Made by a program: the position numbers and the translations under genes
Shown: piece after piece, positions 1-11,044 of the stretch
Numbering within the stretch: the stretch's first letter is position 1
Layout: every line of letters starts with the position of its first letter
Notes under the pieces: model-generated
The model's input: only the letters and a program-made list of their open reading frames with translations
What the model was told of the DNA's origin: nothing
Databases searched by the model: none
Source: Byssothecium circinans
Lineage: Eukaryota > Ascomycota > Dothideomycetes > Pleosporales > Massarinaceae
Assembly: GCA_010015675.1 (NCBI GenBank)
Contig: ML976981.1
Coordinates: 163,071-227,070, forward strand
Length of the DNA stretch: 64,000 nucleotides
Direction: 5' to 3'

Positions 1-483
1 CACTTGGTACGCTTGCACCCACCAGTCCGCTACAAGAGCAGTCAAGGCATCTGGGCTCGCTGTAATAGGAGCCGCCACTTCTTGCGTCGTCTTTTTGTTC
101 TTGGTCTTGTTCTCGATCGTCACAGATCCACCAGTGCCCGTCTGAATGTTGACCGTGACCGTTATATTGTCACCATTCGCCGCCGGCACCGATGGTGACG
201 TATCAATTGATCGACTCGGGAAGAAGGCCGACCATGTCGAAAGCGTTTTGTTGTACGAGACGCCGCCTCCGAGGACGTACGTCTGAGTCGTTGTATCACC
301 AATTCCAACCCATATCGAAAGTCTATGGTCCCCGGTCAAATTTGGGACGATGAAGCTTCCAGTGACTGTTTCAAAGGAATCGCCGACAGGCGCCTTCAAA
401 ACAGCACCTGCACGGTTGTAGTCGAATGCCGCAAGAGTGGCGGATATCCAGCACACAGCACTGATCAAAGCCGACAACTTCAT
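1..483 (-). CDS. secreted glutamic-peptidase (G1/eqolisin)-like protein, partial
   Basis: Open frame of 161 codons from ATG at 483 running off the left edge, so the C-terminus is missing. Residues 1-19 form a signal peptide ending in TLAA. The body looks like the beta-sandwich of peptidase family G1 (eqolisins): a GSFIVPNL strand, a WVGIG strand, a GDNITVTVN strand and a VADWWVQ strand. In active eqolisins, as I recall them, a Gln lies in an ILQTG motif after WVGIDG and a Glu lies in AEWIVE. Here those places read VLGGG and ADWWVQ, so both catalytic residues appear replaced. The product is probably secreted and may be a non-catalytic G1-fold (lectin-like sandwich) protein rather than a protease. 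No intron is needed in the visible part. It is divergent from the DUF1996 gene at 1298. Confidence 0.75.
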   Translation of the reverse strand, partial: MKLSALISAVCWISATLAAFDYNRAGAVLKAPVGDSFETVTGSFIVPNLTGDHRLSIWVGIGDTTTQTYVLGGGVSYNKTLSTWSAFFPSRSIDTSPSVPAANGDNITVTVNIQTGTGGSVTIENKTKNKKTTQEVAAPITASPDALTALVADWWVQAYQV

Positions 484-1297
484 GGTGACGATTGCTGAAA
501 AGAAGGTTCGAATCGAAAGCTTTGGAGGTTTTCATGCGTCACAGTCTTTAAAAGCTTTGATCCAAGCTCATAGATTGGATTCCGAGCTCGACCCGGTTAT
601 GACCAAGTCCGTTCAGAACATTGATTTATTTTGAGGTCTAGGGTCAAGAGCAAGAACAAGGAATTGGTCGGTATATCTTGCGATCATTGGATCCATGTGA
701 GGGATCAATATCGACGAATTTATCCTCTGCGACTTGGCGGCATGGCACCCTCGCAAATACGGGAATGAAGATCGGACAAACATTCCATACATCTTCCAGT
801 AGTCCTACATTCGTGTCCTGAAATTGCATGTGGGGAGCAAAGGCGGGTAAAAGTTCGATCCTGAGCTCCCCACATCTACCCGGGTCACTACGCCAAGGTC
901 GACATATTGATCAAATATCTACAACCAATACCAATTCTCCATTCAGAAGTCTAGGAGCGGTTTCAGCCGATCATTGTGGAAGAGTTCAACATGGACATGT
1001 CGGCTGCATACAGTGCGATGACCCCACGCTAACATGCTCGGAACAATCTGTATTCGCCCAACTTGCGCCGAGGGTATAGAGACGCACATCCTATCTCCAG
1101 CCCGGGTCTCAGGAAGCCAGATCCAGATGACTTCACAAGCCCGTACGTCCATGTTGCCAAGGGCCCCGCGACTTTATACTCAGCCGGCTTCTCAACAAAC
1201 CTTACTGTGACTTCGCTGTTTCCGATACCCTTAAGCGTCGAGGGGCACTGCTAGTTTGACACTTAAGACAGAGTTCAACATAACACGAGCCCTCACT
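484..1297. other. intergenic region between divergent secreted-protein genes
   Basis: 814 bp between two divergently transcribed genes for secreted proteins, so it must hold both promoters. Short open frames here lack ATG starts or any protein-like composition. I see no repeat or RNA gene. Confidence 0.5.
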
Positions 1298-2929
1298 ATG
1301 AAGTGGACTTCCGTTACAGCTACTCTCGCGCTTCTTGCGCCCGCAGCCGCTCTCCTACGCTTCCAATGCGGTCAGCTGGTCATTGACAGATTAGACCCGC
1401 TGGTCACGCCAGGCGCAAACCCTTCGCCACATCTACATCAGATATTGGGCAAGCAGTATGTGTTTTTATCTAATGATAGCTTTCTGACGTCGGGCAGGCG
1501 GCAATTCTTTCAATGTCACAATGGATCCTAAGAAGGACATGCCCGGCGAGAGCACCTGTACTTCTTGTCAGGTAAGACAGTCGTCTGGCAACTTCGATGG
1601 AGGAGAATGCTAATAATGCGCAGTTCAGTGAAGACTTCTCCAACGCAAGTCTTCATAATATCTGTTACTACCCCCTATCCAGATTTCATAGGACAGATAC
1701 CCAGCTTGTGCAAGTAGCAGTTGTTGAACAGCATGCATATCTTGATTTGAAAATCTTCACTGACAAAATTTCTGGCTTGATTTAGTACTGGACAGCCACC
1801 CTGTAAGCAAAAGTGACCTCAATCAGCTGACCAATACCATACTAATACCCCCAGCTACTTCAAAGCCAAGAACAGCACATACAAGCGCCTGACCCAAAAG
1901 CCCAACGCAGGCTTCGACGGCGTAAACGGCGGCATGACGGTCTACTATATGCAAGACGGCCTCTACAACTTCAACCAAACCTCCAAAGTCACAGCCTTCA
2001 AGCCCGTAAGCTCCCCACCTCCCACCTCCGCTTCATCGGCCCGCTCACCGATTCCAAACAATAGGGTTTTCGCATGTTCGTCGGCGACGTCAACGCCCGC
2101 ACAAAGCAAGAAGCCGAGCGTTTCCGCCAACTCACCTTCACCTGTCTCCACAACTTCATCGACCGCGACCCGCAAACCCTCGATTTCCCCACCGTACCTT
2201 GTGAAAACGGCATCATGACCGCTGTGCGCTTCCCCACGTGCTGGGACGGAAAGAATCTCGATTCTCCAGATCATATGGCTCACATGTAAGTCATCTCGAG
2301 CACGGAAACGTGGAGGGAACTGATGATAACGAGGTCGTACCCTGAATTTGGAACCTTCGAGTCCGGAGGCCCATGCCCGTCTTCCCATCCCGTGCGCGTC
2401 CCTCAGCTTTTTTTCGAGGTCATATGGGATACGGCGCCTTTTAACAATAGAGAAGATTGGCCGGAGGATGGGTCGCAGCCGTTTGTCTGGAGTTTTGGCG
2501 ATGCGTGAGTTTTCCCCCGCTGCCTCACCTCACCCTCTTCAATGCCCCCTTTCCTTTCCCCCCTTTGTAACCGTCCATCTTCTTGTTTTCGATTCGTTTT
2601 TCTAATGTGACATGATTTTTCCAGCACCGGCTACGCAAACCACGGCGACTACCTCTTCGGCTGGCAAGGCGATGCACTCCAACGCGCCATGGACAGTCCG
2701 TGCTACGTCAACTGCCCCACGCTCAAGACGCAGAGTATCCAGGATGTGAACAAGTGCACGATCCCGCGGCGCGTGAATGAGGATATCGATGGCTGTAAGT
2801 CTTCTTCCCTCCCCGCACCGTCGCGTCACGTATGGAGAAAGAGAGATGAGAACTGATTATGTATTTGTAGGGGTCGCTGCTCTTCCTGGGAACCATCAGG
2901 CCGAGTATGTTAGGAAACGGTGGGAGTAA
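1298..2929 (+). CDS. secreted DUF1996 family protein
   Basis: Nine exons: 1298-1448, 1498-1571, 1624-1644, 1786-1802, 1855-2005, 2065-2285, 2334-2504, 2625-2794, 2871-2929; 1035 nt, 344 aa. A signal peptide (residues 1 to about 18, ending PAAA) is followed by the DUF1996 pattern: LRFQCGQLVIDRLDPL, then PSPHLHQILGGNSFN, CTSCQFSEDFSNYW, SGGPCPSSHPVRVPQL, and a C-terminal block of HGDYLFGWQGD and PCYVNC. DUF1996 proteins are fungal, secreted, often WSC-associated and of unknown biochemical role. No WSC or other extra domain follows. To keep the family motif intact, introns 1 (1449-1497) and 3 (1645-1785) must use GC donors (GCAAGC and GCAAGT); the other six are GT-AG. Exons 3 and 4 are only 21 and 17 nt. 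All phases close exactly to the TAA at 2927-2929. Confidence 0.88.
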
Positions 2930-3316
2930 GTGGAAAGGAGGTTTAACTATGTAAGATAGAATAGGACTTAATGGAACACTGAATCAGCAACACGCTGGAC
3001 TGCCTCCCGCCCTGATCCTTTGAAATAATCCAATATATATACTCAAAAGAGGAGCCTTTATACAAAAAGTAAGCAGGCAACACGCAGTATCGCTCCATAA
3101 CCATGCCATCATTATTCATAAAAAAAGCCGTTCCATTCTGTCCCGGTTCCGTGCCGGTTCCAGCCAGCTTCTCTGCCCTTACTCAAAAAGGACCCCAAAC
3201 CCTGCACAGCGCAAGAAGAACGCCAAACACACCCCTCAAATGCTCGCTGAAATGCCCAATTGAAAACACCCTCACTCCTCATCCCCTCATCCAAACTCCC
3301 CTCCCCCCAACCGCGC
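2930..3316. other. convergent intergenic region
   Basis: 387 bp between the 3' ends of two convergent genes. I see no gene; presumably 3' UTRs and terminators. Confidence 0.4.
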
Positions 3317-4715
3317 TTAAAACATCTCATGCTCAAGCCCCCCATACCCATCCGGATTAACAATCTTCGACCGTTTCCCATCCACACCCTTTGGAATCGA
3401 CGGAATAGGCGGGACACCCACGCTAGCATCCGGCACCACTATAACGACTTCTTCCTCCTTTGTAACCGTAGCGGTTTTCTTCTTGACCAAACGGGAAGAT
3501 GGTTTGCGTTTCAGTTTATTAGAAGAGGAAGTTTTGGGGCGCTTGAGCTCGTGCTCGCTGTCGTGCGAGTAGTCGGAATCGGTTGGTATGGGTTTGTACG
3601 TGGCGTCGTCATTGGTCTTGTTGCTGTTGTTGCTATTTGGGACGGCTTTGCGCTTTTTGACAATCTTGCCGATGGGGGTGGCGGGTTCATCTTGCTTGGG
3701 TGGCGCGATGGATTCGATAATGGCACTCCGGCCTTGCTTGAGGGGGCTTTCCATTGCGATTGGTGAGGAGTAGTTTACCGGGACGGGGGGAACGGGGTGT
3801 GCGTTAACGTTGGCTGGGGAGAGTGTAAGGGCAAGCTCTTTTCGCGCCTCGGCTAGCCTGTGCTCTAGATCCGAGACGCGTTTGGAGAGCTTCTTCTGCT
3901 TGTGGAGGTCCTTTTTCGATGGGGATTTGTACAATGTAGGTGTGCGAGGGAGGGCAAGTATGGCGGATGAAGGTGTTGGTGGTAGGGCACTTGGTGTCGA
4001 AGTTCCTGTGGGCATGTCAGCCAGAGTTTTTGATCATAATGAATCCGTCCCGTGAGATCATGGGAGAAATCGTAAATGCGGGAGACGTACCAGCAACTAC
4101 GCCTGGCCTCTGAGCCCTCATTGTAGGTCGTACAAAGACCTTAGGCGCAGGCAGTAAACCTCTCGCCTTCGCCTCAGCGTACGCAGCCTCAGCGCGCTCC
4201 TTCGCATCAGCAGCTCGCTCTACACCCGCCACCTGCACACTACTCTTCTCCGCCGCATCATTCCCCGCTTTCCGCTTACCCAGCGAGAGGCCGCCTCCAG
4301 CCCCAAACCACGACGCGACAGCCCTAGAAAACCGACCCAGCGCCCCCTCATGCGCACCCGCTTCCTTCGCCGCGCCCGCCGTCTCCGACATAGGCACAGC
4401 CGAAGAAGACGGAGTGCGAGAGACTTTTCTCTTGACAGCCGGCATGCTATTCTCCTCATTGAAGCCTTGGATCAAGTGGTCTATGCCCAAAGCCTCCCAT
4501 TGCTCATTCGGCGGCGGATGGATCGAGGATCGTGAATTCATCGTCGCTTCCACGAACTTTGAGGCGCGCGGAGCCGGTGTGACAAATACTGATGTACTCT
4601 CAATTTCCATCTCTTGCTCGTAGTACTGCTGTTCAAAGTGTCTCTCATTCTCCTTGTTGTTGGTTACATCGCCGTCCACCACTGCCGCCTTCTGGGTCCG
4701 CTTGCCCCTACCCAT
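3317..4715 (-). CDS. nuclear-type coiled-coil protein, unrecognised
   Basis: Two exons, 4091-4715 and 3317-4005, joined by an 85-nt GTACGT...CAG intron (4006-4090); 437 aa from ATG at 4715. I do not recognise the family with certainty. The N-terminus is basic (GRGKRTQK) and followed by an acidic/Gln stretch, then TPAPRASKFVEATMNSRSS, which looks like a conserved fungal block. The middle is Ala/Lys/Glu rich (AEAAYAEAKARG). The second exon has a short coiled coil (KKLSKRVSDLEHRLAEARKEL), then basic nuclear-localisation-like clusters (VKKRKAVP, LKRKPSSRLVKKK), and ends GGLEHEMF. There is no signal peptide, membrane segment or catalytic domain. A nuclear or chromatin/RNA-associated role is inferred from composition only. 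Confidence 0.75.
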
Positions 4716-5193
4716 CGGGAAAGTCGCGTGGTGTGCACCTTAGTGTAAAATATGCGGCTGTGGGACTCTGATAAAGATACGACCAGGTGGTTGGAAACGC
4801 GGGGTGCGGGTATCGATGTAAGGGCGTGTGGCATGTTATTTCGAAGTGCGATTGTTTGGATTGGGGCGACAACGCAGAGCGCGTCAAAGCTTAGCGTGCA
4901 CTGACATCATGCACGCACGCGTTTGGGTCACGTGTATGCGTCCTCACAGTACATAGGTATTTCACTGTGGACCCCTTCAGCGATTAAAGACGCATATAGA
5001 CGTCCTTGATATTCGAAGCCATATATGATCGGCCATGAACTCGCCTGAGTATATACTTTTACTTGGTGATCTTAATTGTCCATATTGAATACTCGACCAC
5101 TCATAAGAACTTTGCATACACTTTCGACACCTATACATCCCATTCTTAGTTTAACTACCTTAAAATCCGATCCTAAAACCCACATACACCAGC
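4716..5193. other. intergenic region
   Basis: 478 bp between the start of the nuclear coiled-coil gene and the stop of TRS130, both on minus. It holds the promoter of the former and the 3' end of the latter. Part is T/C-rich; no gene seen. Confidence 0.4.
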
Positions 5194-8100
5194 CTACCTA
5201 CTCTCCGCCTCAAGCCACACCGCACTCCCTACCCGTCCAATATCCCCCAACCCCACAGTTGTACTCCGAACATCCGGTACCACCATGACCACTTCGGCCG
5301 AACTCTTGTAATCAGTCTCACAGTTCAACTGTTCTTCCTCTTCATCAACTGTTCCACCGCTCTTCCGCTTATCCTCACTCTTGGGTGCCACCCTCGCCCT
5401 GATATCGACACCCGGTAACAATGCCGTCCCCGCCCTTAATGGGATGAGCATAATGTCAAACGCACACTCTTCATCTTCCTTAGCAGAGAAGTGCGCACGA
5501 CGCTGACCAGCGATGAGCCAGGTCTCTGGATTCGCTTCGAGCGAGTATACGAATTCTATGGCGTCGGTGGGTGAGGTCAAGTTTGCAGCTGCGATGAGAC
5601 TGTTTGGAGACGCCCAGCGGCGAGTATGTTTGATGCGGAGGGTGGTCATGAGTGGTTGGCCTACGACTGCGACGGTGGAACCACGAGAGGAGGATTCAGA
5701 GGATGGGAACGAGAGGGAAGCCGTGTGCAATATGTGCGTCTGTGGGATGGAGACCGTTATGATCATGCGACGGTGCGGGAAGGGCGATGGAGGGGCGATG
5801 TTGGGGAGAGATGATTTGAGGTCTTCGCTTTTGGTAAGGAGAATGGATTGGTTGTCCTGGGATTATATTAGTGTATGTACAGCGAGACGAAGGTTTTGCA
5901 TACGAACCTCGTGCCATTTCTGCAACCACTTTCGGGTATCGTCGCGTACGATTTGCGGTAGACTCTCAATGCAATCTCCCCATCCCATATCATCAAACGA
6001 GCCTATATTCACCTTCTCCAACAGCGCGATCTTCTCGAATTGCTGTGGTAATACCCGATGCTGCACGCGATCTGTGAAAGTGCTGATCAAAAGGCGCGAC
6101 AGTCGATGGACCGGTCCGTTCTCAATTGCATTCGTGAACATCTCTCGCAGCCGATCCATAACATCTTCATCCAAACATCGATACTCTACAGACAACGCAA
6201 GACTTCCACTGTTTGGTATAGAACTCTTCCGGCGCTGTGCAGCATCGGCAGCTTTCTTCTTAATCTTGTATGTGATCGCGACTGGCTGCTTTGGGAAGAC
6301 ATGCACTGGACCTTTGGGCAGCCGCGGTGCGGAGACTTCATAGTCACTAGAACCCTCAAGTGAGACGTCGAGAACTTCCAAAGGGACCTGATTCGCGGTC
6401 TTGATGTTGAACTTCGAGAAGAGCGAGGCGTTCTTGAAGTGATCGTGCACGTTGACATCGAGCGGCAGCTCGACAGGTATAGTGAACGAGTCATGGAACT
6501 GAAAGATGCCGTTCTCAGTGGTGTAGTCGATCTCCAGCTTGATAGCAAGATCCTGAAGAATCGTTTCTGTCTCGTAAGGTATCCTGAATGTCGCGGTAGT
6601 ATCGGCGGGCATAGCGCCAATGGTCATGACACCCGGACTCGGTTTGCCAGTAATCTTCAAATCTCCGGAGGCATTCGCGGTACGAATTCGCAGCCCCGCA
6701 GATGCAGCCTTGAGCCTAATCTCCATGTTCCGAATTTCATTCCAGCCACTTGAGCATTTGATCTCGATGTGCCGTGGTTTGTCGATGTGGATGAAATGTG
6801 CGAGGTAAAGTCGCGCCTGGAAGGACTCCGTGCGGGGAAAACAGTAGACGCGAGACTTCTTTGCAGCCTTGAGTGAAGTCGCGGATACTGATGTGATTAT
6901 GCCAAGTGGTGTCGTCGCCTCTGCTCTCTTGAAGGGCTCGTGGACAAACAAAATATGCTTTGCCTGCACGTTGATCTTATCAACCATGAAGGGTCCTGTA
7001 GTATTTACCTGGAGATATTAGCAGAGTCGCGTATCGGTAAGTAGCAAACGTACGTTTGAGTCAACCCAGATCTTACACACGCCTTTCTTCACTCTGACGG
7101 GTTCCAAGCTCTCCAACCATATATCCTTACCCTGTACGTGGATCGCATTGATGAGGCGCACTTTTACCTGGTCGATTTCTATCTCGTCCTCAAGCACATG
7201 GCGGAACTGAAGCCGTAGCTGAAAGCCGTCCTTGGCATCAAAGTGTCGCACATATGGCTCGACAACGATGTCGTTGAAGTACTTGACCATCGGCACGGGC
7301 ATGTCGTAAGTCAGCTGTTGTGAGTAGTTGACCAAATCCTCCAAAGCACCCGTGGTATCGACCTTGTCGTCATCTAGCCAATCTTTTGGTAAACTGTTGG
7401 GTGCATCTTCTGAGCTTGTCTTTGATGCTGTATGGATCGATTTCTTACTTGCGGCAGATTTCGCTAGCAAATCGAGGAGCGTCCGAAGATATTCGTCCTT
7501 GCGGTTCAGTTTTTTGAGACACTGCGCATACATCTTCAACATCGTAGTTTCAACAGTATTCCATCGTGTTTCGGCGAAGAGTGAGGCCATGCGTCCAAAG
7601 TACATCGCGGCGGCTGCGAAGTCTCCCAGCTCAAATCGAAGTGCGGCTAGATCACCGAGCACGCTCTCTCCAGATTTGGCTTGCCCAGCCGCCATGTAGT
7701 GCTTGACAATGAGGTCGCTCAAAGTTTCGTAATATTGTCGAAACTGTTCGATAGACAAAACAGCATTTACGATTGGTGCTGCTGACAGACCCACGGTAGG
7801 TGTTATACTAGTCGTCTCCTTAGTCGGTGTCTCATCCTCATTTTCTTCGTCAGAGCCACTCTTGTCGTCACTTAGATCCACGTCGCTCAGCTCCTCTCTC
7901 GGGTTGAGAATCACCAACACGGCCGCCCAGCCAATGCTCCAACCCAATGACTTTCCGACGTACTCCAGCACTCGCCTCTGCACAACCAGTAGTTGAGCTC
8001 GAGCAGCAGCAAGCTCTTGTTGACCACTCTTCGGCTGCGGCAATGAGCTATCCTGGCTAGGAGGAGGGGTTTCCCGGTACTGCCCATTTTCAAAGACCAC

Positions 8101-10022
8101 CTGTGCGCTGGTCGTATGCTGGGCATATGGAGGTTCTATTGTAGATTTTGGGCGTCCACCATGTCCAGTATGTAGTGATGATGACCGTGTTGGATGTATC
8201 ATGGACTTCTGCTCAGCAACGGCCATCTTCTGCTCTTTTCCACTAGTACCGAAAGGTAGGATCTTGCTCGATGAACGAGTACCTTCACCGCCGATAAATT
8301 TTGTGAATGGGAGAGATGCTGTAGCTGTCTCTCTCAGGACTTGTTCAAGCGCAGCAAAGGTCCAAGAGCGGACAATATTGTCGATCAAGCGCTCAGGGAA
8401 GGCTGTGTCGTGAGCTTTTGCACTAAAAAGATCAGCAAGCTGTACCTCAGTGCAGGGCTAATGAAACCTACCCGTTGATCAAATCGCTGCGAAGTAATCG
8501 ACCAGCAAATGTGATAAAATTGAGTGCACGTGAGCAAAGCTCTGCCAGAGAGAGCAGGTCCTCGGAATCGCTCGAAGAGCCACCTGATTTTGTTCCAACA
8601 CTACTGTCGTCCATGGATCGCTGCAAAACGCCTGCGTTTGGTCGCGGTTGCAACTTGGCTGCCAGATCAGACCTTGCAGAATGAGAATTGCCAAGCCGTA
8701 AGAGTAGCGACATCTGTCGTGCAAAGATGTACGTCTGGAAGTCAAGAACAGAGATGTTATTTGAGAGAATGAGTCCTCGATAATCCTTCTTTGTCGCGTT
8801 GATCGGCTTCTCATCGTGAAGATGCGGTTGGGGTTCTTTACGGGCCCCGCTCTCCTTTTGCGAACGCTTGAGGACATCAGAAGCTTGCTGATATAGGTCT
8901 TCTGTGTGATGAAGTAGCACACCGCCCTGTGCATTGCTTCCTTCGCTTGCTTGATCGCGGATGATGCTGTCAAGACCGACAGATAACTCGTCGTACCCGA
9001 GTAGAGCATCCTCCACCAAGCCGACGCTTTCAAACCCTCTAGCAAGCCCTTCTTTCAAGATGAAAAACATGCAGAAATTCCAGCCAGGAAGCGCCCGCTG
9101 AGAGTCTTTCTCACGAATGTCTTCTTCATATTGGCTTACTCTTAGATCGAACGACAATAATATCAAAGTTTTGAACCGTACAATCACATCGCCCCACGCT
9201 CGGTCCTGCTCCTGTGGGCTTTCCGTGATCGGCGGGCTTGATACTGTCGTGGCCGGCAGCATATGAGGTGGCACCGCTTCCTTCGGTAGGCGTATTTGAG
9301 CAATGCGATCTGGAGCTGTCTTTGAAGCGCTGTTGAAGTCGGCTCGTATTTTCTCGAGGATGGTAGTTGTACCTCGTGTAAAGCGCGCCATGCCAATTGT
9401 TTTCTCTTTCTCCCCGGTGGCTGCATTGGCGGAGCCGCGAGGCTGACTTGCGGCAGCCGTATCTGGGATAACAACGTGCAGAATCATCCATTCAAAAGCA
9501 TCATGATTCTCTTGCGTATTGGCTGACGAGCTGCTTTGAGAAGGGGGCGTATGCGCCTTTATCCATTCCCGAAGCTGTTTCCTTGCGGTCGACTTGTACG
9601 TGTCAGAGTCATCACACCTTAGCAAGTAGACCTTCAGATAGGGCGTCCTTCGAAGTCCCGGTATCTGATGGCGTCTTTCTTTGGAAGGCCCCCGAATGTG
9701 CTCTGTACTCGTCGGCGTAGGGGTCATCTGAGCTATGTCTGGTGGAGCCAGCCCTGGGGAAGTGACCCCAGAGATGTGCACAGAGTCTGCGCTTGGTACA
9801 AGGTCGACATGGAGAGAGTCTATCGATCGCAAAGGCCGAGTTGGTGATTTCCAATGCAGGTTCTTGAGGGGCAGTCGAGAGACTAGCTGCTCCTGAACCA
9901 GTGGAAATAAGCCTGATGGATCATGGTATTCCACTACATCCTTATCAGCGTTCTATACAATGATGCCTTCATAGTCGATGCTCGTACCCGTGACTTTAGA
10001 GCTCGATAGCCCATCCATCATG
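5194..10022 (-). CDS. TRS130: TRAPPII complex subunit Trs130/TRAPPC10
   Basis: Five exons on minus: 9989-10022, 8472-9933, 7054-8422, 5908-7008, 5194-5856; introns of 55, 49, 45 and 51 nt; 4629 nt, 1542 aa. The N-terminus (LSSSKVTVEYHDPSGLFPL after splicing) and the block LSFDLRVSQYEEDIREKDS, then GWNFCMFFILKEGLARGFE and GYDELSVGLD, are the TRAPPC10/Trs130 signature; the C-terminal half is beta-rich. In yeast Trs130 is a TRAPPII-specific subunit that helps activate the Rab GTPases Ypt31/32 at the late Golgi. The 34-nt first exon is needed because the long frame otherwise begins with GTG; ATG 10022 or ATG 10019 could start it. Length fits ascomycete homologues. Ypt1, acted on by sister TRAPP complexes, lies 47 kb away, so there is no real linkage. 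Confidence 0.93.
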
Positions 10023-11044
10023 GCAGATGCGGATTGCTTTTGCCTGTAAGCAATCTCTGCGACACCCTGAGCTGGCGCACCATTTCCGGCCTCGCTCATG
10101 AAACGCACAGCCTAGTAGGTTGATCCGGATTCTTGAAAAGATAACTTGTGTTGTCTGCCCGATCTCGTATGGATGCTTGAAGTGATAGATTGGATGTTCC
10201 GCAGCGACGTGGGCTGCTAGCTTCGCGCTTGTTTTGATTAGGCCTAGCTTGCTCACGTGCTCGTCTTTCATCGCCACGCTTTGACCACATGGCCCAACAC
10301 AAAATACGACATTCCGGTGAGCAACCCGCTTCTTACTTCCGAACGGCTATTCAGACCTTCAGGAGGTGCTTCTCTTGCGTAGCAGGAACATTGGGATGAA
10401 ACGCAGCTGCCCAACCCTCACTCTCGGGACAGTAAGAGCTCGTCCCCTAAGTGATGTATGTATTGGGCGCTGTACACCCCTTGGATGGGTTCTGCGGTAT
10501 TAATTACATCTTAATTCTTTTGGCTACGCGAGAGGCGCCTCTAAGGTATTCAAACTACTAGCTGTAGGTCATCCCCATCTGCTCCAGAGACTCCTCAATT
10601 TATGGACGCTGTCTTCGTTGTACATGCACAGGCCAGAACACCAGTCCCATCCGAACACGCGCAGTGCCCATGATGGTTTCGGCATGAAGCTCATGCATAT
10701 CAGAAGTCTGCCTTGAGCGCCGCCTTTGCGCCATGGGACTGTTGTGGCGTCGGAAGCCTCAGCTCGCATTTCTCGCATTAGAAGTCTCGTAGCGAGAACC
10801 TCAGTCGCAGTAACAACACTGCATTTTTTTTCCATTTTACACTTTAATTTAGCCTTGTGTCATTATTCGCTCATGAATGCCTCGTTTCCATTCAACACTT
10901 TTTTCTGCGCGAATTTCACGCAGTGAGCCTTGTCTCGTGTTCCAAACTATTAAGCCTCTTCTCCTCCTGTCTCTTGAAAATCATCAGCCATCGATCATAA
11001 AATACACCTCCAGATTCGATTGAATCCATGAGAGGCTCGTCAAG
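10023..11044. other. intergenic region with a dispersed repeat copy
   Basis: About 1 kb between the divergent starts of TRS130 and the RTA1-like gene. It holds one copy of a diverged repeat (10371-10500) related to 28777-28905. A 93-codon ATG frame at 9996-10277 minus overlaps the start of TRS130 and looks like chance. No other gene seen. Confidence 0.45.
10371..10500. repeat. diverged dispersed repeat, copy A
   Basis: About 130 bp aligning by eye to 28777-28905 at roughly 70-75 percent identity. Shared blocks include TAGCAGGAA, CCCAACC, ACTCTCG, GTAAGA, GGCGCTGTA and ACCCCTT followed by ATGGGTT. Many differences are C/T or G/A transitions. No terminal repeats or coding potential seen; the parent element is unknown. 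Confidence 0.6.

Noticed and set aside
9996..10277. 93-codon ATG frame on minus upstream of TRS130
   Set aside because: It overlaps the first TRS130 exon in another frame, has no domain, and lacks protein-family features.
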